From assembly GCA_035275065.1 (NCBI GenBank), contig DATENM010000140.1, positions 32,967 to 96,966 of the forward strand: 64,000 bases of DNA. The letters are read 5' to 3'. The translations under genes were made by a program, and so were the position numbers. The notes under the pieces are model-generated. The model saw only the letters and a list, made by a program, of their open reading frames with translations. It had not been told where the DNA came from and ran no database searches. This DNA comes from Blastocatellia bacterium (GTDB taxonomy: Bacteria; Acidobacteriota; Blastocatellia; UBA7656). Positions 39,409 through 49,094 of this stretch are shown piece by piece (positions within the stretch are counted from its first letter, which is position 1; each line of letters begins with the position of its first letter).

Positions 39409-42201
39409 ATGATGCATCGATCCATCCCGCGGCGTCGTCCCATGCGGCTGCCGATTTTTCTGCTTAAGCTCAGTCTGCCGATCATGATCTTTTGCGCCCT
39501 GGCGGCGCTGAGCATGCGGTCTGAGGTGGCGGCTTCGACACAGCCGGCGCGCCAGGACATGCGCACGATGGCGGGCGACACCTGCGCGGCGGCAACGGTC
39601 ATCAATCCGGCGGCGCTGCCTTTCTTTGATGAAGCGACCAACGCCGGCGCGGCTAACGACATTGATCCAGGCCCGTCCGCCTGCGCGCCCGGCCCCGGCA
39701 GCGACGTGGTCTATTCATTCACGCCGGCAGCCACCGACATCTATACCATCGGCGCGACGCCGCTCGCGTCGAGCTTTGACCTGAGCCTTTATATCATCAC
39801 AGACTGCGCCAACCCGGCGGGCTCTTGCGTGGCCGGCACCAACGCGCGGGCCTTCGGCAAAGGTGAAACCCTGACCGTGCAGTTGACTGCCGGCACGCGC
39901 TACTTCGTCGTCGTTGACAACGCGCAAGCGACCGGCGAAGGCGCTTTTCACTTCAGCCTGCGGCGCGGCACACCGGCCAATGACGCCTGCGCCGCGGCGG
40001 CCGACATTGCCGCCAACCGCCTGCCGTTCTCGACAACGGCGACGACGTTTGGCGCCGCCAACGATTTCAACCCCGGCGCGCCCTGCGTGCGCAACAACCA
40101 GTCGGCCAACGGCCCTGACATCATCTATTCATTTACCTCTCCCGATTCGCAGAACTATGACATCACGGTGACGCCGATGGGTAACTTCGACGTGACCCTC
40201 TATGTCGTCACCAACTGTGTGTCGCTTGCAGGCTGCACGAGCGCCGACATCGGCGGCGGCGGCGACGCCGAAACCCTGCGCCGCAACCTGACGCAGGGGA
40301 CGACTTATTACATCATCGTTGACGGCTTCCAGGGCGATGCCGGAGACTTCACGCTGACGCTGGTGCCGACGCTGCCGAAGACGCCCGCGGCCCCAACTAA
40401 CCTCGTCGCCAAAGCGGTGTCGCCGACCGAGATCGATCTGACCTGGCAAGACAACGCCACAGACGAGCAAGGCTATCGCATCGAGCGCAGCCTCGACGGT
40501 CAGAACTTTATCGAAATCGCGACGGTCGGCCCCAACGTGCAGAGCTACCCGGACACCGGGTTGACGCCCGAAACGACTTACTTTTACCGCGTCTTCGCTT
40601 TCAATAATTTCGGCAACTCCGACCCCTCGAACATCGCCGCCGACACGACGCCGAAGCCGCCGCTGCCCAGTTTCCCTGTGATCAATGTCGCGCCGACTTC
40701 AATCGAATTCGGCTCGGTGCGCGGCGGCAACACCGCGACGCAGAAAGTGACGATCACCAATCAGGGCGGTGTTGATCTGGTCATCACGCAGATTAGCAAC
40801 CCGACCGGGCCGTTCACGATTCTGTCTAAACCGGCGACGCCGCTCACACTGGCGTCCGGCGCCAGCATTGAGCTAACGGTGCAGTTCCAGCCGCCCGCAA
40901 CCGGGCGCTTCGCCGGCAGCTTTACGATCACCAGCAACGACCCATCAACGCCTGTCGTCACGGTCATCCTCGGCGGCACCGGCACGTCAACGCCTGTGCC
41001 GAACCTCGAAGTCAGCCAGGCGGTCATTGACTTCCCCAACGGCTCGTCGGTGACGACGCTGGAGCTGAAGAACACGGGCGACGCAGACTTGCTGCTTGCC
41101 AACATTCAAGCCCCGACCTTCCCGTTCGGCATGAGCGGGACGCCGGCTTTTCCGACGACCTTGAAACCGGGCGACTCGTTGTTGCTGACCGTGAGCTTTT
41201 CGCCGACAGCGCCGGGCGTCTACACCGGGCGGCTCACCATCGTCAGCAACGACCCCGACTCGCTGCTGACGGTCATCACGCTGCGCGGCACCAGCACGCC
41301 GCAAAACGAAGCCTTCAAGCTGCGCGCGCCGGCACAGGTCAACGCCGTGGCGGGTCAGTCGAACACGATCAACGTCATCGCCGCGAATGGCGGCTCAGAC
41401 ATTCATCTGACGGCGACGGCGGTTGCCGGCGGCACCTTCACTGATCGCGGCAATGGCCGCGGCGATCTGGTCATCACGCCTGCCGCTAGCGCCGTCGGCA
41501 GCAACCTGCGCGTCATATTCACCGCCACCGATTCGCAGAACCGCAGCAAGTCTTTCCCGACGACGATCACCGTCGTGAGCGCGGCGGACGTCGTGCAGGT
41601 ACAGGTACTGTGGACGCCGCCGGCCTCTGCGCCAGCCAGCCCGACCGGCGCGGCTGCCATTGATACGTTCCTGTCACAGATAGTTCGCCAGCCGACGGGA
41701 GCGGCACCGGCGACGCTCGTAGGCTATGCCATCTATCGTGGCACGGCACCGGGCGTGCAGCCGCAGTTGTCGTCCCTGGTCGGCGTCGCTCCGGCGACGG
41801 CGACTTCGTTCACAGACAACCTGCCGAAGCCCGCCGCAGGCCAGCTCGCGGCGTTCCGTTACTTCTATGTGGTGACGGCGCTCTACCGTGACGGCACAGA
41901 GAGCGCGGCGTCGAACGAAACCTCGACGCTGCCGCGTATTGTCGACCTGTCGTTCCGTGGCAAAGGCATTCACCTCTCGGCGGTGAATGTGAATATCACC
42001 GCAGGTGCAGTGATCATCGTTGACGGCACGGAGCGCTACACTCTGCAACTGAGCGGCGACGAGTGGGTGGTCGGCAAGAACGACCGCAGCACGCCGGGCA
42101 ACGCCAAGCCGAAAGCCTTGATTCAGCCGGGCTCGACGCACACGTTCGTCGTGCAGAACCCGAACGGCCAGACTTCGCTGCCGGTGACGGCGACCCGCTA
42201 A
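39409..42201 (+). CDS. Large secreted protein with PPC-like, FN3 and ASH-like domains
   Basis: About 930 residues from the paired ATGs after GGAG; further in-frame starts exist. An export segment (LPIFLLKLSLPIMIFCALAAL) is followed by two prepeptidase C-terminal-like beta domains (DVVYSFTPAATDIYTIGAT and DIIYSFTSPDSQNYDITVT), a fibronectin type III domain (APTNLVAKAVSPTEIDLTWQDN), two ASH/choice-of-anchor-D domains (IEFGSVRGGNTATQKVTITNQG and VIDFPNGSSVTTLELKNTG), and another Ig-like region. No catalytic domain is seen; adhesion or matrix function is likely. A strong terminator follows. Confidence 0.82.
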   Translation: MMHRSIPRRRPMRLPIFLLKLSLPIMIFCALAALSMRSEVAASTQPARQDMRTMAGDTCAAATVINPAALPFFDEATNAGAANDIDPGPSACAPGPGSDVVYSFTPAATDIYTIGATPLASSFDLSLYIITDCANPAGSCVAGTNARAFGKGETLTVQLTAGTRYFVVVDNAQATGEGAFHFSLRRGTPANDACAAAADIAANRLPFSTTATTFGAANDFNPGAPCVRNNQSANGPDIIYSFTSPDSQNYDITVTPMGNFDVTLYVVTNCVSLAGCTSADIGGGGDAETLRRNLTQGTTYYIIVDGFQGDAGDFTLTLVPTLPKTPAAPTNLVAKAVSPTEIDLTWQDNATDEQGYRIERSLDGQNFIEIATVGPNVQSYPDTGLTPETTYFYRVFAFNNFGNSDPSNIAADTTPKPPLPSFPVINVAPTSIEFGSVRGGNTATQKVTITNQGGVDLVITQISNPTGPFTILSKPATPLTLASGASIELTVQFQPPATGRFAGSFTITSNDPSTPVVTVILGGTGTSTPVPNLEVSQAVIDFPNGSSVTTLELKNTGDADLLLANIQAPTFPFGMSGTPAFPTTLKPGDSLLLTVSFSPTAPGVYTGRLTIVSNDPDSLLTVITLRGTSTPQNEAFKLRAPAQVNAVAGQSNTINVIAANGGSDIHLTATAVAGGTFTDRGNGRGDLVITPAASAVGSNLRVIFTATDSQNRSKSFPTTITVVSAADVVQVQVLWTPPASAPASPTGAAAIDTFLSQIVRQPTGAAPATLVGYAIYRGTAPGVQPQLSSLVGVAPATATSFTDNLPKPAAGQLAAFRYFYVVTALYRDGTESAASNETSTLPRIVDLSFRGKGIHLSAVNVNITAGAVIIVDGTERYTLQLSGDEWVVGKNDRSTPGNAKPKALIQPGSTHTFVVQNPNGQTSLPVTATR

Positions 42202-42221
42202 GCACGAGCCGTTTACTCACT

Positions 42222-42267
42222 CGATAAGGCGCGCGGAGAGATCAAGCTCCGCGCGCCTTATCGTTTA
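42222..42267 (+). terminator. Strong intrinsic terminator
   Basis: Seventeen-bp perfect stem (42222-42238 with 42247-42263), 8-base loop, then TTTATC. It lies 20 bases after the preceding stop. Confidence 0.88.
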
Positions 42268-42340
42268 TCGGCGGTGGCTTTATTGTGCGAGAGAATTTGC
42301 TATAGTCATCCTGCAAATCCACTCAACAAGGAGCCATAAA

Positions 42341-43204
42341 ATGAAACCGCTGATGAAGCTGCTTGTGACTTTTGTGATGCTTGCCGGCGGCGCGATGGCG
42401 CAGGACATCCCCGCGCGCTGGGACGAGCTGACGGCCAGCGACTGGCCTAAAGCCTTAGAGAAATCGGCCTATACCTGCATTCTGCCCATCGGCATTTTAG
42501 AGAAACACGGCCCGCACGCGCCGATGGGCTCTGACCTGATACAGGTTCGCGAATACGCGGCGCGCGTCACCAGAAGCGAATACGCTGTCGTCTTCCCGGA
42601 TTACTTCTACGGGCAGATTTATGAGGCGCGGCACCAGCCGGGGACCTTCGCCCTGCCAAGCCATCTGGTGTGGGAAATGCTCGACGCGACCTGCGAAGAG
42701 ATCGCCCGCAATGGCTTCAAGAAAATCCTGATCGTCAACGGCCACGGCGGCAATCCGCAACTGCTGCGCTTCTTCGTGCAGTCGCAGCTTGAACGGCGGC
42801 GCGATTACGTCGTCTACTTTTATGATCCCGGCGCGGAGCCTGACCTGGCGGAAACGGTCAGCAAGCTGCGCAAGTCAGACCCGGCGACCGACATGCACGC
42901 AGGCGAGCGCGAGACCTCGACGCTGCTCTACCTGCGCCCTGATCTGGTGAAGATGGATCATGCCACAGACGAGTCGGGCGAGAACCAGAAGCGGCTGGCG
43001 TTGCCCGACCTCTACACGGCCATCTGGTGGTACGCGGCGTTCCCGAATCATTATGCCGGCGAAGGCGCCAAGGCGAGCCGCGAGCTGGGTCAGGCGATGG
43101 TCGAATACCGCATCGCGTCACTGGCGCGCGCCCTGCGCACGGTGAAGGCCGACACCCGGACGCCGGAGATTCAGAAGGAGTTTTTTGACCGTGTGAAGAG
43201 ATGA
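42341..43204 (+). CDS. Exported creatininase-family amidohydrolase
   Basis: 287 residues with a signal peptide (1-20, LLVTFVMLAGGAMAQ). Metal ligands of the creatininase fold are present: EKHGPHAPMGSD, ILIVNGHGGNPQLL, and DMHAGERETSTLL. The family includes creatininase, mycofactocin MftE and formamide hydrolases in riboflavin/F420 synthesis, all cytoplasmic, so the signal peptide is notable. Substrate unknown, probably a cyclic amide or small peptide-like amide. Convergent with coaX. Confidence 0.88.
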   Translation: MKPLMKLLVTFVMLAGGAMAQDIPARWDELTASDWPKALEKSAYTCILPIGILEKHGPHAPMGSDLIQVREYAARVTRSEYAVVFPDYFYGQIYEARHQPGTFALPSHLVWEMLDATCEEIARNGFKKILIVNGHGGNPQLLRFFVQSQLERRRDYVVYFYDPGAEPDLAETVSKLRKSDPATDMHAGERETSTLLYLRPDLVKMDHATDESGENQKRLALPDLYTAIWWYAAFPNHYAGEGAKASRELGQAMVEYRIASLARALRTVKADTRTPEIQKEFFDRVKR

Positions 43205-43215
43205 GCCGCGCGAAG

Positions 43216-43980
43216 TTATGGGCGATTGCGCTCATAGACGATACAGATGCCTTCAAGCGTGATGTTGGCTTCGACCGCTTCGATCAATCGCGAGCCGCGG
43301 CTGATGAGCGGCGCAAGCCCGCCCGTGGCAATGACCCGCGTGCCTTCGCCCAGCTCAGCCATCATGCGCTCAAGCACGCCGTCTACGAGGGCGATGTTGC
43401 CATAATACAATCCCGATTGAATGCTCTGCGCGGGGGTTGTGCCGATCAACTTATCGGGGCGGCGAATGTCTGTGTTGCGCAGCCGCGCCGCCCGCTGAAA
43501 GAGCGCGTCGGCGGAAATCTGTATGCCGGGATAGATGATGCCGCCCAGGTATTCGCCCGCCGCTGAAACCGCGTCAAAGGTCGTCGCCGTGCCGAAGTCT
43601 ACGATGAGGCACGGGCCGCCGTACTTCTCGAAGGCCGCCACCGCGTTGACGACGCGGTCGGCGCCGACTTCGCGCGGATCGTCATACAACACAGGCATGC
43701 CGGCGTTGAGCGTCGTGATAAACAACGGCTCTAGCTTGAAGTAGACCTGCGCCATCTTGTGCAGTGTGAAATCGAGCATCGGCACGACCGACGAGACCGC
43801 CATCGCCGTCACCGCTGACGAGTCGAGCCCGGCCAGGTCGAGCAGTGTGCGGCACATGATGCCGTACTCGTCTACGGTGCGCTGGCGCTCGCTGGTCAAG
43901 CGCCAGTGATGTTTCAGCTCGCGGCCTTCGTAAAGGCCGAGCGTCGTATTGGTGTTGCCGACGTCGAGGACCAGCAGCAT
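43216..43980 (-). CDS. coaX: Type III pantothenate kinase
   Basis: 254 residues from MLLVLDVGNTNTTLGLYEG; an upstream in-frame ATG is less likely. The ASKHA fold shows DVGNTNT (phosphate 1), GADRVVNAVAAFEKYG, and VDFGTATTFDAV. The enzyme phosphorylates pantothenate in the first step of CoA synthesis; the type III form is insensitive to CoA feedback and uses a monovalent cation. It is the last gene of the nadC-hypothetical-birA-coaX string, 96 bases after birA. Confidence 0.95.
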   Translation of the reverse strand: MLLVLDVGNTNTTLGLYEGRELKHHWRLTSERQRTVDEYGIMCRTLLDLAGLDSSAVTAMAVSSVVPMLDFTLHKMAQVYFKLEPLFITTLNAGMPVLYDDPREVGADRVVNAVAAFEKYGGPCLIVDFGTATTFDAVSAAGEYLGGIIYPGIQISADALFQRAARLRNTDIRRPDKLIGTTPAQSIQSGLYYGNIALVDGVLERMMAELGEGTRVIATGGLAPLISRGSRLIEAVEANITLEGICIVYERNRP

Positions 43981-44076
43981 AACGATTCCATCCTGTCTCG
44001 CTGACGGACGACCGAAGGCCGATGAGTGCCGACTGAGTATTGCACAGCCGTTAAACGCGAGCAAACCGGGCGCGCT

Positions 44077-44823
44077 TCAAGTCTTTCTCAGGCGAATCTC
44101 GCCGGCGACGATCTCGCGGCGCGCGCCGCTTGCCATCTCGACGATGAGCGCGCCGGCAGGCGACAGCCCGCGCGTAATGCCTTCAACGACGCGGTCGCCG
44201 TTTTCGACGCGAACCGCGCAGCCGTTGGCATAAGATGACAGCGCCTGCCAGCGGACGATGATCGCGGACGGCTGGCCGAGGGCGATGCGATACCAGGCTT
44301 CGAGCCGCGCAAGCAAGGGCGCGGCGAACTCGTCGGGCGTCACCGGCTGGCCGCTTTCGATAGCCAGTGATGTCGCCACGCTTTGTAATTCGCCGGGAAA
44401 TTCGCGCTGGCCAAGATTGACGCCAATACCCAGCACGGCGTAATCGAGCTGACCTTTCTCGATAGAGGTTTCAACGAGGATGCCACAGATTTTCTTGCCG
44501 CGCGCGTGAATGTCGTTGGGCCACTTGATGTCAACCGCGAGGGCGTAATCCACAGAGAGCGTTTCGGCGACGGCGACGGCAGCCGCCAGCGTCAGGATTG
44601 TCGCCGCGGCCGGCGCTAATGGCGGGCGCAGGATGACCGAGAGGTAAAGCCCCTGCCCCATGGGCGAAACCCAGCCGCGCCCTTGCCGCCCGCGCCCGCG
44701 CGTCTGTTCGCGCGCCAGAATGCTGACGCCTTCCGGGGCGCCTTGCGCGGCCAGCTCGCGCGCCAGATCGTTGGTCGAAGCGAGTGAATCGAATCGCAGA
44801 ATCGCGCCGCCAAGACGGGACAT
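44077..44823 (-). CDS. birA: Biotin-[acetyl-CoA-carboxylase] ligase (catalytic domain only)
   Basis: 248 residues from MSRLGGAILRFDSLASTNDLA. The biotinyl-AMP site is GRGRQGRGW, followed by DIKWPNDI and KICGILVE, and a small C-terminal SH3-like domain (GARREIVAGEIRL). There is no N-terminal helix-turn-helix, so this is the group I enzyme that does not repress biotin genes. It biotinylates carboxylase carrier proteins. The frame is open further upstream, but that region is the simple-repeat array at 44827-44955 and was not used. Confidence 0.94.
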   Translation of the reverse strand: MSRLGGAILRFDSLASTNDLARELAAQGAPEGVSILAREQTRGRGRQGRGWVSPMGQGLYLSVILRPPLAPAAATILTLAAAVAVAETLSVDYALAVDIKWPNDIHARGKKICGILVETSIEKGQLDYAVLGIGVNLGQREFPGELQSVATSLAIESGQPVTPDEFAAPLLARLEAWYRIALGQPSAIIVRWQALSSYANGCAVRVENGDRVVEGITRGLSPAGALIVEMASGARREIVAGEIRLRKT

Positions 44824-44826
44824 AAT

Positions 44827-44955
44827 AGATTGCGGATTGCGGATTGCGGATTGCGGAATCTGGAACCGCGGATTCTCTTCAGAACTTGAGACGGCAAGGT
44901 AGCAAATGAAACTCAGAAACAAGTTCGATAATCCGCAATCCGCAATCCGCAATCG
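44827..44955. repeat. Inverted tandem-array element, ATTGCGG type, copy 1
   Basis: The left arm (44827-44858) repeats the heptamer ATTGCGG four times; the right arm (44928-44954) repeats its inverse, ATCCGCA, three times and more. It fills the space between birA and the preceding hypothetical gene. The same heptamer in the ATCCGCA orientation occurs inside the minor-pilin gene at 62966-63006. Confidence 0.88.
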
Positions 44956-44957
44956 AA

Positions 44958-45407
44958 TCAGTTTCGCATGGATAGTTCGACAAAGCGGTTGGTGGCGTTG
45001 AGCGCGGCTTTGACCGCGGCATCCATCTCGGCGCCGGCAATCTGGCAACTGCCGAAGACCTGAACCTCTTTGTCTTCAAACGTGATGTCAACCAGCACGG
45101 CCACCAGGTCTTTGCCGAGCGCGTTGACGTGATCGACGTCGGCCAGGCGCGCCGCGAAGCGTTGGCCGACCGCCGCTTCGATGGCGCTAAGCGCGGCCGT
45201 CGCCGCCGCTTTTAAGTAGCCGACCGGCTCATCACCGGTCGCGGCTTCCGCGGCAAAGGATTGCCCGGCGAAACTCACCGAGACGCGCACACGGCGGGCC
45301 GCGCTGCCGTCGTCGAGCACCTCGGCCCGGTCATAGCGTAATCGCATCTGGCTGTCTGGCATGTTCGAGCTTCCGGCCTTTAGGGCTTCCTTCAGCCTGG
45401 AGGTCAT
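44958..45407 (-). CDS. Conserved hypothetical protein between nadC and birA
   Basis: 149 residues with a GAGAGG site 5 bases before the ATG; a second start (MPDSQMRL) is possible. It has a predicted alpha-beta-beta-beta-alpha repeat (MRLRYDRAEVLDD ... VRVSVSFAGQSF; then DHVNALGKDLVAVLVDITFEDKEVQVFGSCQIAG, VKAALNATNRFVELS). The pattern of a conserved strand, Gly turn and helix ending LNATNR resembles LeuA-type regulatory domains, but I am not sure. It is flanked by repeat elements on both sides and interrupts a run of cofactor genes. Confidence 0.7.
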   Translation of the reverse strand: MTSRLKEALKAGSSNMPDSQMRLRYDRAEVLDDGSAARRVRVSVSFAGQSFAAEAATGDEPVGYLKAAATAALSAIEAAVGQRFAARLADVDHVNALGKDLVAVLVDITFEDKEVQVFGSCQIAGAEMDAAVKAALNATNRFVELSMRN

Positions 45408-45454
45408 CCAGACCTCTCACTGTAAACCGAAAATCGCAAACTGCAAACAGAAAA

Positions 45455-45547
45455 AGTGACAAGTGACAAGTGACAAGACGTTGTCACTCTGACTCCTGGC
45501 AAGCGTTGGCATGAGCGATCCCTCTTGTCACTTGTCACTCGTCACTC
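45455..45547. repeat. Inverted tandem-array element, GTGACAA type, copy 2
   Basis: Left arm (45455-45478) of AGTGACAAGTGACAAG units; right arm (45523-45547) of CTTGTCACTTGTCACTC units. The right arm overlaps the nadC stop codon (45546-45548). Shares units and the adjoining TGACAAGACG with copy 1 at 31552-31662. Confidence 0.88.
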
Positions 45548-46397
45548 AGAGGGGCGCGATCTTCAGGCTGATATCAACCGCGGTGGCCGAGTGGGTGATG
45601 GCGCCGACCGAGATCAGATCAACGCCGCACTCGGCAATGCCACGCACGGTTCCCAGGTTGACGCCGCCCGACGCCTCGATCAACACGCCGGGGGCCTGTT
45701 CGCGGATTAACTGCACCGCCGCGCGCATCTCGGCGGTCGCCATGTTGTCGAGCATGATGACATCGGCGCCAGCCTTCAAAGCTTCGCGGAGTTGCGCTTC
45801 GTTGGCGACCTCGACTTCGACGCGCATCAGGTGCGGCACGCTGCCGCGCGCCAGCTCGATGGCGCGGCGCACGCCGCCGGCCAGGGCGATGTGATTGTCT
45901 TTGATCAGCACGCCGTCATCCAGCCCGAAGCGGTGATTGAAGCCGCCGCCGACCGTCACCGCGTACTTTTCGAGCGCCCGCAAGCCGGGCGTCGTCTTGC
46001 GCGTATCAATGATCTTCGCGCCGGTACCGTCTATGGCATCAACGAAACGTCTGGTCAGCGTCGCCACGCCCGACAGTCTCTGCAACAGGTTCAACGCCGT
46101 GCGCTCGCCGATCAACAGGACATCGGCGGGTCCTTCGATGCGCGCAAACTCGCTGCCCGCGCCGATGGCGTCGCCGTCAAAGGCCCGCGACTCGATCTGT
46201 ATCTGCGCGTCGAGCGACGAAAAGACCGCTTCGGCGATCTCAAGTCCGCAGAGGGTGAAGTCCTGCTTGGCAAGGAAGCGGCCACGCGCCGCCTGACCGC
46301 CGCGCACCGTCGCCGCCGTCGTGATGTCGCCGCGCCCCATGTCTTCTTTCAACAGGTCGCCGGCCAGGGCGTAGATCATTCCAATGTCGAGGTCCAT
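45546..46397 (-). CDS. nadC: Nicotinate-nucleotide pyrophosphorylase (carboxylating)
   Basis: 283 residues. It makes nicotinate mononucleotide from quinolinate and PRPP in de novo NAD synthesis. Recognisable segments are EDMGRGDITTAATV, the substrate site KIIDTRKTTPGLRALEKYAV, GGGFNHRFGLDDGVLIKDNHIA, and VEVEVANEAQLREALKAGADVIMLDNM. With nadE elsewhere in the window, part of the NAD pathway is covered. It lies 45 bases downstream of valS. Its stop codon is inside a repeat arm. Confidence 0.95.
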   Translation of the reverse strand: MDLDIGMIYALAGDLLKEDMGRGDITTAATVRGGQAARGRFLAKQDFTLCGLEIAEAVFSSLDAQIQIESRAFDGDAIGAGSEFARIEGPADVLLIGERTALNLLQRLSGVATLTRRFVDAIDGTGAKIIDTRKTTPGLRALEKYAVTVGGGFNHRFGLDDGVLIKDNHIALAGGVRRAIELARGSVPHLMRVEVEVANEAQLREALKAGADVIMLDNMATAEMRAAVQLIREQAPGVLIEASGGVNLGTVRGIAECGVDLISVGAITHSATAVDISLKIAPL

Positions 46398-46442
46398 ATC
46401 GAGTGGGGTAGCGCCAGTGAACCGTTTGCGCTACATCGCGCG

Positions 46443-49094
46443 CTACTCGCCGAGCGCCTTCAAGGTCGCTTGCAGCTTACTGATCTCGCCCATCAATTCG
46501 TCATGACGGGCGCGCGTCTGCTCGACGACATCGCGCGGCGCGCGGTCTACGAACGAAGGGTTGCCGAGCCGCGCTTGCATCCCCTTCACTTCGTTTTCCT
46601 TGCGGCTGATCTCTTTGCTGATGCGCTCGCGCTCTTTCGGCTTATCGATCAAGTCGCCGAACGGCACGGCGATCTCCATGCCGGCGACAATGTCACGCGC
46701 GGCGTCCTCAAGCGCCGGCAAGCCGTTGCTGATGTGGATCGCTTCGACGCGCGCCAGTCGCTTGAACTGTTCGGCGTTGGCGGTGACCAGCGCCTTAACC
46801 CGCTCGTCCGCGGTGGCGACATGAACCGTGAGCCAGGCCGAGACCGGGATGTTCATGACCGAGCGAATGTTGCGCACCTTGGTGATCAGCGCGATGATCG
46901 TTTCCATCTGCTCGCGCGCCTGGCGGTCTTCGCGGCCCGGGTCGGCTTCAGGCCACGCGGCGACCATGATCGAGTCGCCCTGATGCGGCAGGCGCTGCCA
47001 GAGTTCTTCAGTGATGAACGGCATCAGCGGGTGCAGCAAGCGCAGGCTGGTTTCCAGCACGTAGACGATGCGGTTGCGCGCCGCGCGCACTTCGGCGGTC
47101 TCTTCTTTGGCGGCGAACCGCGTCTTTGAAAACTCGATGTACCAGTCACAAAACTCGTCCCAGAAGAAATGGTAGAGCGTCTGCGCTGCTTCGTTCAGGC
47201 GATAATCGGCGAGCGCCGCGGTCACCTGTTGAATCGTGGCGTTCAGCTCCGCCAGTATCCAGCGGTCGGCGAGCGCGTCGGACGGCTCCCAGCGCGCTTC
47301 GACCTGTGCGCCGTCGCCAAGATTCATCAGCACGAAGCGCGTCGCGTTCCAGATTTTATTGGCGAAGTTGCGCGCCTCTTCGACCTGCGGCTGGCGGTTG
47401 TCGCGGATTTGCGCGAAGCGAATGTCCTGGCCTTTCGCCGTGCGAATCAACAGCGCGAAGCGCAGCGCATCGGTGCCGTAGAGCGCCGTCACTTCGAGCG
47501 GGTCAACGCCGGTGCCGAGCGATTTGCTCATTCGCCTGCCCTGTTCGTCCAGCACCGTCGCATAGATGTAAACATCGTGGAAAGGGAGCTCGCCGATAAA
47601 ATCCAGGCCGGTCATGATCATGCGCGCCACCCACAGATAAATGATTTCGCGCGACGTGATCAGCACCGAAGTCGGATAGTAAGTCTTCAAGTCTTCGGTC
47701 TGCTCAGGCCAGCCCAGGACGGCGTGCGGCCAGAGTTGTGACGAAAACCACGTATCGAGCACGTCTTCGTCTTGCGTGATCGGGCGGCCGGCGGCTTTCG
47801 CCCGCGCCTCGGCCTCCGAGCGCGCGACGATGTACTCGCCGTCTTCGGTGTGCCATACGGGAATGCGGTGGCCCCACCACAGCTGCCGCGAGATCGTCCA
47901 GTCGCGAATGTTCTCCATCCAGTCGAGGTAGGTGCGCCCGAAACGATCCGGCACAAACTGCACCTTGCCTTCCTTCACTACGTCAATCGCCGGACGGGCC
48001 AGGTCTTTCATCTTCACGAACCACTGCTCGGAAAGCAGCGGCTCGATCACCGTGTGGCAGCGGGCGCAGAGCGCCGTCGGCACCGTGTAATCTTCGACCT
48101 TCTCGACCAGGCCCGCTGCTTCGAGGTCTTGCATAACGCGGTCGCGCGCCGCAAAGCGATCCAACCCGGCATAAGCCCCGGCGGTCTCGCTCATCCTTCC
48201 CTGCTCATCGATGACGACGACCATCTCCAGGTCATTGCGCTGCCCGGCTTCGTAATCGTTCAGGTCGTGCGCCGGCGTCACCTTGACCGCGCCGCTGCCG
48301 AATTCGGCCTTGGCATAATAATCGGCGATCAGCGGAATCTCGCGGCCCACGAGCGGCAGCACGAGCGTCTTGCCGACTTTGTCTTTGTAACGCTCATCAC
48401 CTGGATTGACGGCGACGGCGGTGTCGCCGAGCATGGTTTCCGGGCGCGTCGTCGCCACCACGACATGGCCCGACCCGTCTTTGAACGGATAGCGCAGATG
48501 GTAGAGCTTGCCGGCGCGGTCTTCGTGCTCGACCTCGATGTCAGAGATCGCCGTCGCGCAGCGCGGGCACCAGTTGATGACGCGCTTGCCGCGATAGATC
48601 AGCCCGGCTTCCCACCAGCGCACGAAGCATTCCATCACCGCGTTGACGTAGCCTTCGTCCATCGTGAAGCGCGTACGCTCCCATTCGAAGGAGCAGCCCA
48701 GGCCGCGCAACTGAAAGAGAATCCGCCCGCCGTATTCGCTGACCCACTCCCAGACGCGCTCGACGAATTTTTCGCGCCCGATGTCGTGGCGCGACAATCC
48801 CTGTTTGCGCAGTTCCTTTTCGACGACGTTCTGCGTGGCGATGCCCGCGTGATCGGTGCCCGGCACGCAGAGCACGCGATGCCCCTGCATGCGCTTCCAG
48901 CGCAGCAGCACATCGTGGATGGTGTAGCAGAGCGCGTGGCCGATGTGCAGCGACCCTGTGACGTTCGGCGGCGGGATCGTGATGCAATAGATGGGGCCGT
49001 CGCCCTGCGGCTTGAAATAGCCCCGCTCGCCCCAGAAGGGGTACCAGCGGCCTTCGACGCTGTGCGGCTCGTAAGCTTTCGCAATCTCAGTCAT
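46443..49094 (-). CDS. valS: Valyl-tRNA synthetase
   Basis: 883 residues from MTEIAKAYEPHSVEGRWYPFW; an ATG 12 codons earlier is less likely. Class I signature HIGH is present as PPPNVTGSLHIGHAL, with the editing domain (VVVATTRPETMLGDTAVAVNP), zinc-like Cys in LCARCHTVIEPLLSEQWF, the KMSKS motif as GRRMSKSLGTG, and the ValS coiled-coil at the C-terminus (RERISKEISRKENEVKGM). It charges tRNA-Val and edits threonine. First gene of the nadC string; a bidirectional-type hairpin lies upstream. Confidence 0.97.
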   Translation of the reverse strand: MTEIAKAYEPHSVEGRWYPFWGERGYFKPQGDGPIYCITIPPPNVTGSLHIGHALCYTIHDVLLRWKRMQGHRVLCVPGTDHAGIATQNVVEKELRKQGLSRHDIGREKFVERVWEWVSEYGGRILFQLRGLGCSFEWERTRFTMDEGYVNAVMECFVRWWEAGLIYRGKRVINWCPRCATAISDIEVEHEDRAGKLYHLRYPFKDGSGHVVVATTRPETMLGDTAVAVNPGDERYKDKVGKTLVLPLVGREIPLIADYYAKAEFGSGAVKVTPAHDLNDYEAGQRNDLEMVVVIDEQGRMSETAGAYAGLDRFAARDRVMQDLEAAGLVEKVEDYTVPTALCARCHTVIEPLLSEQWFVKMKDLARPAIDVVKEGKVQFVPDRFGRTYLDWMENIRDWTISRQLWWGHRIPVWHTEDGEYIVARSEAEARAKAAGRPITQDEDVLDTWFSSQLWPHAVLGWPEQTEDLKTYYPTSVLITSREIIYLWVARMIMTGLDFIGELPFHDVYIYATVLDEQGRRMSKSLGTGVDPLEVTALYGTDALRFALLIRTAKGQDIRFAQIRDNRQPQVEEARNFANKIWNATRFVLMNLGDGAQVEARWEPSDALADRWILAELNATIQQVTAALADYRLNEAAQTLYHFFWDEFCDWYIEFSKTRFAAKEETAEVRAARNRIVYVLETSLRLLHPLMPFITEELWQRLPHQGDSIMVAAWPEADPGREDRQAREQMETIIALITKVRNIRSVMNIPVSAWLTVHVATADERVKALVTANAEQFKRLARVEAIHISNGLPALEDAARDIVAGMEIAVPFGDLIDKPKERERISKEISRKENEVKGMQARLGNPSFVDRAPRDVVEQTRARHDELMGEISKLQATLKALGE

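Noticed and set aside
44827..44955. Heptamer arrays as CRISPR
   Set aside because: Unit length is 7 bases with no spacers; it is a simple repeat.
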